DNA of 16,953 nucleotides, from NCBI GenBank assembly GCA_903864515.1, contig CAIPFZ010000017.1, positions 1-16,953 on the forward strand. Reading direction: 5' to 3'. Below the pieces are notes generated by a model. The model saw only the letters and a list, made by a program, of their open reading frames with translations, was not told where the DNA came from and did no database searches. This document shows positions 1 to 6,593 of this stretch, piece after piece; positions within the stretch are counted from its first letter, which is position 1; every line of letters starts with the position of its first letter. Source of the stretch: an uncultured bacterium (GTDB taxonomy: Bacteria; Patescibacteriota; Minisyncoccia; Phycocordibacterales; CAIZLB01). Made by a program: the position numbers and the translations under genes.

Positions 1-343
1 CCTTAATGATAGAAATTTTGTTTGCTCCAGCATCCTTTAGATTAACATCAAAAGATGTCTTCTCCTCAGCTGCAGGACCAGCTGCAGGACCAGCAACAGC
101 AACTGCTGCAGCTGATACTCCAAACTTTTTCTCTAGGAACTTTACAAGTTCGTGAAGTTCTAGAACTGACATTTTTTCAATTGTCTCAACTAGGGCCTTG
201 AAGTGTGCAGGTGTTTCCACTGATACTTCTTCCTTAGCTTCTACCTTTGCCTCTGCCTTAGCAGGAGCCGCCTCTACAGCAACCTCTGCTGTAGTCTCTT
301 CTGTTGCAACGTCTGTTGCTACTGATGTTGTTGTATCATCCAT
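1..343 (-). CDS. rplL: Ribosomal protein bL12 (L7/L12), 3' end cut by window edge
   Basis: This is the stalk protein of the large ribosomal subunit, which recruits translation GTPases to the ribosome. I translated 114 residues from the ATG at 343-341. The dimerisation domain is at about residues 48-75 (IEKMSVLELHELVKFLEKKF), an Ala/Gly/Pro hinge at about 76-94, and the start of the C-terminal domain at about 95-114 (SFDVNLKDAGANKISIIK), where the window ends. The match to bL12 is unambiguous. It differs from the usual ~120-residue protein in carrying about 43 extra residues in front of the MSV motif, rich in Ala, Glu, Thr and Val and with no other in-frame ATG before Met58. It lies 80 nt behind rplJ on the same strand with no terminator between them, so the two are probably co-transcribed. 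No Shine-Dalgarno sequence is visible. Confidence 0.96.
   Translation of the reverse strand, partial: MDDTTTSVATDVATEETTAEVAVEAAPAKAEAKVEAKEEVSVETPAHFKALVETIEKMSVLELHELVKFLEKKFGVSAAAVAVAGPAAGPAAEEKTSFDVNLKDAGANKISIIK
67..94. repeat. 12-bp tandem duplication in the rplL hinge
   Basis: The unit CAGCTGCAGGAC occurs twice back to back (67-78, 79-90), followed by a partial third copy (CAGC). It encodes the GPAAGPAA hinge of bL12, so it changes hinge length without shifting the frame. Confidence 0.85.
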
Positions 344-423
344 ATATTTATTTAATTATTTTTAATTTTTAATTATCCGTTTAATTTATCTAAAATCTTT
401 TTAAGTGATTAAAGATTACCAAT

Positions 424-918
424 TTAGTTTGATCCCTTCTTTTCTGCTATAGCATTTATTGCGACAACAAAACCTTGAATTGGAGAGTTGATAACATTGA
501 GGAACATTGACAGAAGACCTTCTCTTGAAGGAATGGTAGCGATAGACTCCATTTCTTCCTTGTTCTTATATTCTCCATCAAAGATACCACCCAAGATTGA
601 AACCCTCTTATCCATCTTCTTTTGGAAGGCATAAATTTCTCTGGCTGGCGCCAAAAGATCTTTACCATAAACTAGAGCAAGCTCACCATCAAGTGATGGC
701 TGCTCACCTTTAATACCAGCGTCAGCAAGAGCCTTTTTAACAAGGGTCTTTTTTGCTACATAGTATCCAAGTTCATGTGCGCGAAGCTCGCGTCTAACTT
801 CACCTGTTTCAATAACTGGTAATTTGTGAAAATTCACAAACACCAAGCTTTTTTGTGAATCAAGTATTCCCTTAACTTTTGAAACTATTTCTTCTTTTTT
901 TGCTCTTTGTATAGGCAT
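424..918 (-). CDS. rplJ: Ribosomal protein uL10
   Basis: uL10 anchors the bL12 dimers to 23S rRNA at the base of the ribosomal stalk. The 164-residue protein has the family N-terminus (MPIQRAKKEEIVSKVKGIL), the RNA-binding core (VRRELRAHELGYYVAKKTLVKKAL, about 41-64), the L10 middle region (ELALVYGKDLLAPAREIYAF) and a C-terminal helical tail that binds bL12 (SMFLNVINSPIQGFVVAINAIAEKK). Length is normal. It is followed by rplL, the standard rplJ-rplL pair. The usual upstream rplK-rplA genes are not here: the next gene upstream on this strand is a large exported protein ending about 400 nt away. The gap holds a structured leader. The start ATG has no Shine-Dalgarno sequence; the bases before it read GTAACTTATT. 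Confidence 0.97.
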   Translation of the reverse strand: MPIQRAKKEEIVSKVKGILDSQKSLVFVNFHKLPVIETGEVRRELRAHELGYYVAKKTLVKKALADAGIKGEQPSLDGELALVYGKDLLAPAREIYAFQKKMDKRVSILGGIFDGEYKNKEEMESIATIPSREGLLSMFLNVINSPIQGFVVAINAIAEKKGSN

Positions 919-1232
919 AATAAGTTACGCTTTGCGTTTTATTTTTAATTTGAAACGATCTAATTTCGACCTTAAACCTGCCGAAACACACCGAAACTGT
1001 CCGTGCCAAGACTTGGACTAAACAAAAAGCCTAACATTTATGCTTTTAAGGGCTTTAATGCAAGGCTTCAGTTAGGAGTGTAGAGATATAGGGTTGTCTT
1101 CATCTCATGCCCGCGCGCTAGCGCAAACATTTTGATAAAATAACCTTATTTCTCAACCTCTGCACAGGATTTATGATTTGTAGGCCTAAATTAAGCCCCT
1201 ATCACCTATGGTATCTGAAGTCTTAGCCAAGA
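919..1232 (-). ncRNA. Candidate rplJ leader RNA (autoregulatory/attenuator region)
   Basis: About 310 nt separate a -10-like box from rplJ, with no coding frame. On the minus strand, 1130-1107 folds into a 10-bp stem with UAGC loop that includes three consecutive U-G pairs. Those pairs would be A-C mismatches on the plus strand, so the structure belongs to the minus-strand RNA. Further downstream (about 1078-1022) CCTAAC and AAGCCT can each pair with the overlapping GTTAGG / AGGCTT just before a U-rich run (CTTTTTGTTT). That gives two competing hairpins, one terminator-like. Leaders of L10 operons are known autoregulatory targets of the L10-L12 complex. Assignment to that class rests on position; I could not match the consensus fold. 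Confidence 0.5.
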
Positions 1233-1238
1233 TAGTAC

Positions 1239-1244
1239 ATTATA
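1239..1244 (-). promoter_or_regulatory. Candidate -10 box for the rplJ-rplL operon
   Basis: A perfect TATAAT on the minus strand. No good -35 lies at normal spacing (TTCAAC at 18 bp is weak). It would start the rplJ leader near 1232. Confidence 0.4.
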
Positions 1245-1260
1245 TGGGGTTTAAAATCAA

Positions 1261-1297
1261 GGGTTGAATTTAAATATTAACAATTTAAATAAACCCC
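1261..1297 (-). terminator. AT-rich inverted repeat after the exported lipase gene
   Basis: GGGTT/AACCC and ATTTAAAT/ATTTAAAT form a stem with a small internal loop and a 7-nt apical loop, 22 nt past the stop of the exported protein. There is no classical U-run, so termination is only one reading of it. Confidence 0.35.
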
Positions 1298-1318
1298 AAA
1301 CTCTTCATTGCCCCGCTA

Positions 1319-4300
1319 CTACAACCCCCTACCCAACCCTTGCATCAACTCGGTAAAAACATCATGAATTTCTATGTACTCAAGAATTTCATTTCTAATT
1401 TCCTGCTGACGTTTATTCAATGACAAAACCTTCCTATTTGTACTTAAGAAATTATTAAATGAATAAAAACTTTGCTCTTTGTTGTATTTGGTTATTAAAT
1501 TTGAAGATATGTTCATGTTAGATTCCAATACACTGTAAAATGACTTCAAAAGTACTTGCGATTGAAGAGTTCCAGATTTCTGATATTTTCTCTCTGCAAT
1601 ATCTAGCTTATCTATATATTTATTTATTAAATATGTAGAAGTAGCCATCTTCAATCGATCTCTTGCAATAATAAATAAATCAGCAATAGGGTCTGTACTT
1701 GTAGATAACTCCAAAGAATCAGTCGTTGATCCAGTTGAGGTGCCTATATTAATCTGAATAGGATTAATACTTTTATCCGCTGTACCATCAGAATTATTAT
1801 CGATGTAAATTGTTGTCGTTGAGTAATTAATATCAAGATTGGTCGATGGTGTAACTGAAACATTTGGATAAATCATTTCTTTATCATCCATTTTTGTAAC
1901 AATCTGAACCACACCAACCCCTCCACCATAAGCAGAAACACCAAGTGCATCAAAGAAATTAGAATTATTATTACCTGACGTTACACCACCCTGCACCACA
2001 GAGACAATTCCCACTCTATTTTTGTCAGAATAGTTTGTGTAGTTTACAATCCTATTCTCCAAATCAAGTTGTTCAAACGGAAGATTTTGTAAGTCTGCAA
2101 TATTTTGATATTTATTTTTCAACAAAAGCGGTCCATAAGCTTCAACAATTAAAATCTTACTATTATTAAATCTTTGTATAAAATCCGCATCACCCGCGTC
2201 ATCTCTAATTTTAGATATACCAGCAAGAATAGATGAGTCTCCAAAACTTCCAAGAATCGGCCCTGGTTTTGACAAAGAACCAGATACATATGAGACATAA
2301 GGATTATTTAGTATACCAAATGAGTTTATCATCTCAGACTCCTTTTTAGACTTACTCAAAACCGCATGCAAGACATCACGCACACCTGAAGATCTAAATA
2401 TATCCTTATGTGCAATTGGGTCTTCTCTAAAATAGGCTGGCGCCTTTTTCTTAATTTCATTTTCTTTTCCAATATCAACAGTAAAGACGGAACCTGTTCT
2501 TTTTGCCAGATTATGAGCAATTACAACCCCATCGCCCATCAGAGAATATTTTCTATTAAAATCAGGCTCTGAAATACTACTTGGTGAGCAAAAGAAAAAT
2601 CCTCGGCACTTTGGCTTAACAAAACTGACTCCAGAGAGTGTGGGGATGCCAACAGGAACAATTGAATATGTTTTTGAAGATAAGTTAGCAGAATAATTGT
2701 CTATCAAATCATGCTCGGCAACTGCCCTATCAAAGACAAAAGAATTTACCATCTTTTTGTTTTTCAGAAAATCCCCCATCAAAGGGAAAGAATCAATCTT
2801 ATTTGTAGCTAATTTCAGACGAGAGACAGCCCATCCATCAAAATTAATTATATTTTTCTGATTATATATTCCGTCCGATTCCGTAAAGTATGATTTTGAT
2901 GGTATTAGCAGATGAGCAGATAACATATTCTTCCCCAATGACATAGCCGTGCTTTTATTTAAAATTGCACCGCCTAATAAATCTTGATTGTCTCCATATA
3001 AAATTCCAAGAATTGACTGTGGAGTTCCATATTCAGGAGTAGAGACCAAGACAACGGATTCGATTAAAGAATCTTCACCTTCCTTTTCCAAATCTTGTAT
3101 CAGTGCCTTATTTAATAGTCCCCCATAACTGTGTCCAACAATAATAACTTTTCCAGACGGAGCTTTCTTTGCCATCTCCTTAATCTTCTCTTTCAAATTT
3201 AAAACATAAGAATCTGTTTTAATTCCAGAAGACAATATATTACTTGGGAGTAAGCGCCAATCATAGGCGAGGGTTTGAAAATCAGAAATATTTCCATCAT
3301 TCTTTTCTTTGGATAAATAATCAATCAAACTTTGATAAATATCGATTGAACCAAGCGATCCAAAGAAGTTTGTTTTTGCAATAATATCTCTTGTATAAAT
3401 ACTTGAATTTAAAGAAACCCCTGTTGAATTCAGAAACAGACTTTCAACGTCTTTATTCCTGTTTGGTTCCCATAATTGATTTTCAATTCCAAAGGCGCCC
3501 TTTTTGTAAAGCCTACCTGCTTGCAAGCCTCCGATAAATAAAACACCAGAACAACAAGTGGAAGCTTCTTTAAATGGTACAACAGAGAAGGGTGAGCTCA
3601 CTACCCCACTTGAATAATCTTCAATGGCATTTTGATTCCTAATAGCAACAGCATATTCATCAGCAGTGTAATTACCATCTGGACTAAGGGAAGAAAGATC
3701 TGCAGGCTTTGGCCCATCTGCATTTCCCCACCAATTATTTCTAAAGTCAGTGTAACTACTGAAATTAATCACCACGTCACCATTACCAGAAAAGTTATTT
3801 TTGTTTATTTTAAAATTACCCGTCCCACTCAAGTTGAAGCCGATAAAACATGGACCAATATCAGAATCAACCACATTTATATTTGTACCTGAAAAGCCTT
3901 GAATACAAGTTCCAGAACTATAGCTTGAGCTCTGTAGTGGTTTTGCTGAAATTAAGGATTTTTGAAAATTTAGGAAACTACCAGAGAACACGCTTATACC
4001 AGAATTCAGATTAGCATCATTTATTTTTGTTCTAAGAATTGCTACGGAAGAACTCTTGAAAACATCAGCGAATGTATTTCCAGAATAGCCATTAATATTA
4101 GTTCTATATAAAACAATTCTGCTATCATTAGCATAAAAAGTATTTAATCCCTCAACCTTAATATTATTAATATTTGTTTCAAATAGATTAATTTTAGATT
4201 TTTTATAAAGACCGATTATTGTTCTTTGTAGATCTACACCAATAGGACCTTGAATATTCAATTTTCTTGCATTAACTACTCCAGCGTTATTAATATAAAA

Positions 4301-4819
4301 GAGATTCTCATATCCATCTCCAGAGATATTAATCTTAGATATCAAAAGATTTGGGACCTTGTAGGCTGGTGAATTAAATACAGAGTCCGCTAGAGATAAA
4401 CTGGAGGAGCTATTAATAATACTGTTTGATGCAGAATTTATACTTTCCAAGAAGTCCCCCGGAGGGACTTTTACTGGATCAATCCCATCTGAAAACAAAG
4501 GTTTAACCGCTCCAATATTTAGAACTCCCCCATCTATATAGAACGATCCCATATCAACCACATCAACAATAGCACCATTTTCAATACTTAAAGACGCTCC
4601 AACTGGAATTGTTACAGTAGATGAAATTTTATAATCATATTCCACGGACCAGAATTGATGGTCTGTGATTGTAAGGGGCGTGTCAATAACCTTTACTGGT
4701 TTAACCCCAACCCCCTCCTCTGCCCCAGCTATTTTACCACCCAAAATAATACCAATAATTATTAAAATTAAGAAGATCAAGAAAACCAATTTAACTGGCA
4801 AAATGTATTTTTTATTCAT
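1319..4819 (-). CDS. Giant exported protein: beta-helix region plus LCAT-like alpha/beta-hydrolase
   Basis: I start this at ATG 4819 (MNKKYILPVK), giving 1166 residues, because a hydrophobic signal/anchor (about 9-30) follows directly and a -10 box ends 7 nt before it; a longer frame begins only with TTG. Residues about 130-370 are short Asn/Ser/Ile-rich repeats typical of a right-handed parallel beta-helix, ending in FRNNWWGNADGP, a common coil motif. Residues about 425-820 look like a lecithin:cholesterol acyltransferase/lipase-type hydrolase: FIGGLQAGRLY, AYDWR (518-522), nucleophile elbow GHSYGG with Ser564, likely Asp763 in LMGDGVV and likely His804 in IAHKD. The last ~110 residues are helical and end without an anchor. 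It probably acts on lipids or esters outside the cell; the substrate is unknown. The triad Asp and His are inferred by motif order. Confidence 0.85.
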   Translation of the reverse strand: MNKKYILPVKLVFLIFLILIIIGIILGGKIAGAEEGVGVKPVKVIDTPLTITDHQFWSVEYDYKISSTVTIPVGASLSIENGAIVDVVDMGSFYIDGGVLNIGAVKPLFSDGIDPVKVPPGDFLESINSASNSIINSSSSLSLADSVFNSPAYKVPNLLISKINISGDGYENLFYINNAGVVNARKLNIQGPIGVDLQRTIIGLYKKSKINLFETNINNIKVEGLNTFYANDSRIVLYRTNINGYSGNTFADVFKSSSVAILRTKINDANLNSGISVFSGSFLNFQKSLISAKPLQSSSYSSGTCIQGFSGTNINVVDSDIGPCFIGFNLSGTGNFKINKNNFSGNGDVVINFSSYTDFRNNWWGNADGPKPADLSSLSPDGNYTADEYAVAIRNQNAIEDYSSGVVSSPFSVVPFKEASTCCSGVLFIGGLQAGRLYKKGAFGIENQLWEPNRNKDVESLFLNSTGVSLNSSIYTRDIIAKTNFFGSLGSIDIYQSLIDYLSKEKNDGNISDFQTLAYDWRLLPSNILSSGIKTDSYVLNLKEKIKEMAKKAPSGKVIIVGHSYGGLLNKALIQDLEKEGEDSLIESVVLVSTPEYGTPQSILGILYGDNQDLLGGAILNKSTAMSLGKNMLSAHLLIPSKSYFTESDGIYNQKNIINFDGWAVSRLKLATNKIDSFPLMGDFLKNKKMVNSFVFDRAVAEHDLIDNYSANLSSKTYSIVPVGIPTLSGVSFVKPKCRGFFFCSPSSISEPDFNRKYSLMGDGVVIAHNLAKRTGSVFTVDIGKENEIKKKAPAYFREDPIAHKDIFRSSGVRDVLHAVLSKSKKESEMINSFGILNNPYVSYVSGSLSKPGPILGSFGDSSILAGISKIRDDAGDADFIQRFNNSKILIVEAYGPLLLKNKYQNIADLQNLPFEQLDLENRIVNYTNYSDKNRVGIVSVVQGGVTSGNNNSNFFDALGVSAYGGGVGVVQIVTKMDDKEMIYPNVSVTPSTNLDINYSTTTIYIDNNSDGTADKSINPIQINIGTSTGSTTDSLELSTSTDPIADLFIIARDRLKMATSTYLINKYIDKLDIAERKYQKSGTLQSQVLLKSFYSVLESNMNISSNLITKYNKEQSFYSFNNFLSTNRKVLSLNKRQQEIRNEILEYIEIHDVFTELMQGLGRGL

Positions 4820-4826
4820 GTCCCAA

Positions 4827-4832
4827 AGTATA
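4827..4832 (-). promoter_or_regulatory. -10 box 7 nt before the lipase ATG
   Basis: TATACT on the minus strand, 7 nt from ATG 4819. A start site at normal distance would fall on or next to the A of ATG, predicting a leaderless mRNA. No extended TGN is present here. Confidence 0.5.
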
Positions 4833-4860
4833 GAGACTGGACATGATATTTCTATAAAAA

Positions 4861-4892
4861 TTTTATAAAGAATTGGCAAAGATTTTCAGAAG
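4861..4892 (-). repeat. Shared AT-rich upstream block, lipase copy
   Basis: On the minus strand this reads CTTCTGAAAATC then TTTGCCAATTCTTTATAAAA. A near-identical block with the ATTCTTTAT core stands upstream of all three toxin-family genes and of the gene at 12888. Confidence 0.6.
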
Positions 4893-4934
4893 TTTTTAAC
4901 TGACCATATCAATATTTGAAGAACCACAAAAAAA

Positions 4935-4962
4935 TTGACAAGCAATCTGTTTTTGATATTAT
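4935..4962 (+). promoter_or_regulatory. Antisense-facing promoter A
   Basis: A perfect -35 TTGACA (4935-4940), 16-bp spacer and TATTAT (4957-4962). It points into the 3' end of the minus-strand toxin gene. From 4935 to 4985 it differs from promoter B at only 2 of 51 positions. The predicted start site is about 3-4 nt before ATG 4973. Confidence 0.75.
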
Positions 4963-4972
4963 ATAGATACAA

Positions 4973-5014
4973 ATGGGTTATCCCGACCGTCCGCGCTGTA
5001 AAAGGCGCGGATAA
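4973..5014 (+). CDS. Candidate 13-residue micropeptide A (MGYPDRPRCKRRG)
   Basis: This short frame begins 10 nt after the -10 box of promoter A and ends in TAA just before the convergent toxin stop at 5021-5019. Its sister at 5561 has the same first four residues and the same RP-x-x-KR spacing. There is no Shine-Dalgarno sequence, so translation would have to be leaderless. The same bases form a hairpin, so the reading frame may be a by-product of RNA structure. Two copies are too few to separate the explanations. Confidence 0.35.
   Translation: MGYPDRPRCKRRG
4990..5011. other. Hairpin A next to the toxin stop codon
   Basis: TCCGCGC / GCGCGGA, 7 bp with an 8-nt loop TGTAAAAG. It lies 7 nt past the toxin stop on the minus strand and inside the predicted plus-strand transcript. 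There is no U-run right after it in either direction, so it is not a classic terminator. Confidence 0.7.
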
Positions 5015-5018
5015 AAAA

Positions 5019-5408
5019 TTAACTTTTTATAAGTCTGATTACAGAATCTTGTACCCTTACAAAATCTTCTCTTGGTATATAAGCTATTTTCTTCATTAAT
5101 CTTTTTGTATCCAAAATTCTAATCTGAGAAATAATAACTGATCGTATTGAATCTTGAAGTCTAACAGTTACATAATACTTACTTTCCTTGTTTTTTGTAC
5201 TCATTGGTATTCCTAGAAATATGTTGTTATTGAATTTCTTAAGTATTAAAACTGGACGACTAAACTCGGCTCCCTTGCCATTTTCCTCATCTCCAATGTT
5301 CTCGCCCAAAGAGCACCAGTAGACTTCACCTTCATTAATTTGTGAGGACCTATATTTTTGATTTATAATAATCTTTGCTTGTATCCAATCTAAAAATCTT
5401 TTAAACAT
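5019..5408 (-). CDS. MazF/PemK-family toxin-like protein (intact copy)
   Basis: The 129-residue protein carries the core of the MazF/PemK endoribonuclease family: GEVYWCSLGENIGDEENGKG (about 27-46), the SRPVLILKKF strand (about 50-59), IPMSTK, and ISQIRILDTKRL (about 93-104), the family's Q-I-R segment. An N-terminal helix of about 25 residues (MFKRFLDWIQ) precedes the domain. Known members cut mRNA at short sites and are normally neutralised by a DNA-binding antitoxin encoded just upstream. No such gene is present here, and the next upstream gene is a broken paralogue, so this copy is an orphan on this strand. An extended -10 box ends 6 nt before the ATG and no ribosome binding site is seen. 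Toxicity and activity are inferred from family only. Confidence 0.85.
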   Translation of the reverse strand: MFKRFLDWIQAKIIINQKYRSSQINEGEVYWCSLGENIGDEENGKGAEFSRPVLILKKFNNNIFLGIPMSTKNKESKYYVTVRLQDSIRSVIISQIRILDTKRLMKKIAYIPREDFVRVQDSVIRLIKS

Positions 5409-5414
5409 TCAATG

Positions 5415-5423
5415 AGTCTAGCA
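5415..5423 (-). promoter_or_regulatory. Extended -10 for the intact toxin gene
   Basis: TGC-TAGACT on the minus strand ends 6 nt before ATG 5408, predicting transcription starting at or beside the start codon. Confidence 0.6.
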
Positions 5424-5440
5424 AACACACACCAAAGTAT

Positions 5441-5480
5441 TCATAAAAACTTTATAAAGAATTCCCAAATATTTTCAGAG
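5441..5480 (-). repeat. Shared AT-rich upstream block, toxin copy 1
   Basis: Contains TTTGGGAATTCTTTATAAAG followed by TTTTTATGA on the minus strand. It lies directly upstream of the -35 position of the extended -10 promoter, like the blocks at 4861, 6025 and 15391. Confidence 0.6.
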
Positions 5481-5522
5481 GTTATATTTTAGAAAAAATA
5501 ATACTTGTAGAGCCCAAAAAAT

Positions 5523-5550
5523 TTGACAAGCAATCTGTTTTTGATATTAT
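5523..5550 (+). promoter_or_regulatory. Antisense-facing promoter B
   Basis: TTGACA (5523-5528), 16-bp spacer, TATTAT (5545-5550), same as promoter A. It points into the 3' end of the second, frameshifted toxin copy. Confidence 0.75.
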
Positions 5551-5560
5551 ATAAACACAA

Positions 5561-5605
5561 ATGGGTTATCCCGTACGTCCGAGCTCCAAAAGAGCTCGGA
5601 CTTAA
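5561..5605 (+). CDS. Candidate 14-residue micropeptide B (MGYPVRPSSKRART)
   Basis: Sister of the frame at 4973, with the same 10-nt gap after the -10 box. Its TAA overlaps the convergent toxin-remnant stop codon in a shared TTAA. It shares MGYP, RP and KR with copy A, although most bases after the eighth codon differ. It may be a real leaderless micropeptide or only the frame of a structured RNA. Confidence 0.35.
   Translation: MGYPVRPSSKRART
5577..5601. other. Hairpin B next to the toxin-remnant stop codon
   Basis: GTCCGAGCTC / GAGCTCGGAC, a perfect 10-bp stem with loop CAAAA, abutting the stop codon of the minus-strand remnant. Only the outer GTCCG/CGGA part resembles hairpin A; the inner pairs differ but remain complementary. 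Confidence 0.8.
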
Positions 5606-5999
5606 CGTTTAAATCTTATAATATCTACTATTGAATCTTGAACTCTTAAGAAATCTTTCTCTGACAAGAATCCAATCTTTGTGTCCAACCTCTTTGTGTC
5701 CAGCGACCTAAGTTGAGAAAGTATAGCTGATTGCTCTACATCCTTAAGTATCACTTTCATATAATATACACTCTCCTTGTTTTAGTACTCATTGGTATAC
5801 CCCAGAATATATTGTTATTGAATTTTTTGAATACTAAAACAGGTCTACGAAAAACCTCACCCTTTCCGTTTTCCTCATCACCAACGTTTTCACCCAAAGA
5901 ACACCAATAAACCTCCCTCTCATTAATAACTGTCCCAGTTCTAGGTTGAGAATCTATATAAATCTTTGTATGTATCCAATCTAAAAATCTTTTGAACAT
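5602..5999 (-). pseudogene. MazF/PemK-family toxin-like gene broken by a 1-nt deletion
   Basis: The first 73 residues (MFKRFLDWIHTKI..., VYWCSLGENVGDEENGKG, RRPVLVFKKF, IPMSTK) run parallel to the intact copy at 5019-5408. The frame is then lost at about 5780-5784, where the intact copy has six T (plus strand) and this one has TTTTA, one base fewer. It ends early at a TGA at 5757-5759. Restoring one base gives a full-length protein of about 132 residues with LSQLRSLDTKRL and a C-terminus FLRVQDSIVDIIRFKR ending in TAA at 5604-5602. The single lesion in a homopolymer-like run suggests recent inactivation or, less likely, phase variation or a sequencing error. Its promoter and the downstream hairpin and antisense promoter are still intact. 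Confidence 0.85.
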
Positions 6000-6005
6000 C
6001 GAAAT

Positions 6006-6014
6006 ATTCTAGCA
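6006..6014 (-). promoter_or_regulatory. Extended -10 for toxin copy 2
   Basis: TGC-TAGAAT on the minus strand ends 6 nt before ATG 5999. The arrangement is the same as at the intact copy. Confidence 0.6.
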
Positions 6015-6024
6015 GATCCAACCC

Positions 6025-6072
6025 AAAGTTTTCATCAAGTTTAGATAAAGAATCCCCAAAGATTTTCAGAAG
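6025..6072 (-). repeat. Shared AT-rich upstream block, toxin copy 2
   Basis: The minus strand reads CTTCTGAAAATC, TTTGGGGATTCTTTATCTAA, then ACTTGATGAAAACTTTGG. The first 12 bases are identical to the block before the lipase gene. Confidence 0.6.
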
Positions 6073-6095
6073 TTTTCTGTAGAACGCAATGACAA

Positions 6096-6188
6096 CTAAA
6101 GATTTGCAGAAGATACAAAAACAGCAAAGCCGATAATTAAAATTATCAAGAATCCAATAATAAATTTAAAAGAAGTTTTATCAAACAT
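6096..6188 (-). CDS. 30-residue single-pass membrane mini-protein
   Basis: ATG 6188 to TAG 6096 encodes a 30-residue peptide: MFDKTSFK, then about 20 hydrophobic residues (FIIGFLIILIIGFAVFV), then SSANL. This is a clean transmembrane helix with a charged N-terminal flank. An extended -10 box (TGC-TAATAT, 6196-6204) ends 7 nt before the ATG, the same arrangement as at neighbouring genes, which makes a real transcript more likely. I do not recognise a family. It could be a small membrane regulator or a hydrophobic type I-like toxin; nothing in the sequence decides this. Chance hydrophobic frames do occur in AT-rich DNA. Confidence 0.5.
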   Translation of the reverse strand: MFDKTSFKFIIGFLIILIIGFAVFVSSANL

Positions 6189-6195
6189 TATTTAT

Positions 6196-6204
6196 ATATT
6201 AGCA
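6196..6204 (-). promoter_or_regulatory. Extended -10 for the 30-residue membrane protein
   Basis: TGC-TAATAT on the minus strand ends 7 nt before ATG 6188. It matches the leaderless arrangement of the toxin genes. Confidence 0.45.
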
Positions 6205-6233
6205 TGCAGATTATTAAAAAGTAAGGGAAGATT

Positions 6234-6258
6234 ACTGCTGGCGTGTAGGGCCAGCAGT
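6234..6258 (-). terminator. 9-bp hairpin downstream of the 90-residue membrane protein
   Basis: ACTGCTGGC / GCCAGCAGT with a 7-nt loop is perfect. It stands between the stop at 6321 and the 30-residue gene, with only a weak U-rich tail on the minus strand. A second imperfect inverted repeat (6273-6286 with 6298-6310) precedes it. Confidence 0.45.
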
Positions 6259-6320
6259 TGGTTGATTGTTGGATTATCAAGAATGATACTTTGCAGTTCA
6301 TCCTGATAATAAATGAAGGG

Positions 6321-6593
6321 TTAAACACCATTATTTTTGTATTGCGTATTATCAGATGAACTTATCATCATCCACCCCACCATCATTAGCAGGACTAGGA
6401 TGGTAAGCAGGGTTAAGACTGATGGTATGCATCCAATACAAAAATCGATCAATGCCGCAAATTTATCTTCTGGCCAACTTATCTCAAACTTGGTGTGGCC
6501 AAGTAAAAAACGAGGTAGCCAGTCGATAAACTGAAAATACATTCGGCAGATTACGGCAATTAGAAAAAATGGAAAGACCAGTAAATATTTCAT
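6321..6593 (-). CDS. Small membrane protein of unknown function (90 aa)
   Basis: The protein has two hydrophobic segments, about residues 2-22 (KYLLVFPFFLIAVICRMYFQF) and about 53-75 (IGCIPSVLTLLTILVLLMMVGWMM), with a short polar segment (GHTKFEISWPEDKF) between them and a polar tail. I recognise no family. It is preceded by a good promoter at 6723-6750, leaving a leader of about 120 nt with small hairpins (for example TTCTGA/TCAGAA). The start codon has no Shine-Dalgarno sequence. Neighbours give no functional clue. The frame is short, so a chance frame is possible, but two well-formed membrane segments and a promoter argue for a gene. Confidence 0.55.
   Translation of the reverse strand: MKYLLVFPFFLIAVICRMYFQFIDWLPRFLLGHTKFEISWPEDKFAALIDFCIGCIPSVLTLLTILVLLMMVGWMMISSSDNTQYKNNGV

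Noticed and set aside
919..1318. A tRNA or other classical RNA gene in the gap upstream of rplJ
   Set aside because: No cloverleaf with acceptor, anticodon and T-arm consensus could be formed; the strand-specific stem fits a leader RNA better.
4820..4879. A longer start for the exported lipase at TTG 4879
   Set aside because: The extra 20 residues precede the signal segment, the codon is TTG, and the -10 box lies inside the extension. ATG 4819 fits better.
4990..5601. Hairpins A and B as ordinary rho-independent terminators of the toxin genes
   Set aside because: Neither has a U-run on the downstream side in either direction, unlike the clear terminators at 6812 and 16142.
4860..6072. A CRISPR array or transposon built from the repeated blocks
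   Set aside because: The repeats are irregularly spaced, lie at promoters and stop codons, and have no spacers, transposase or target-site duplications.
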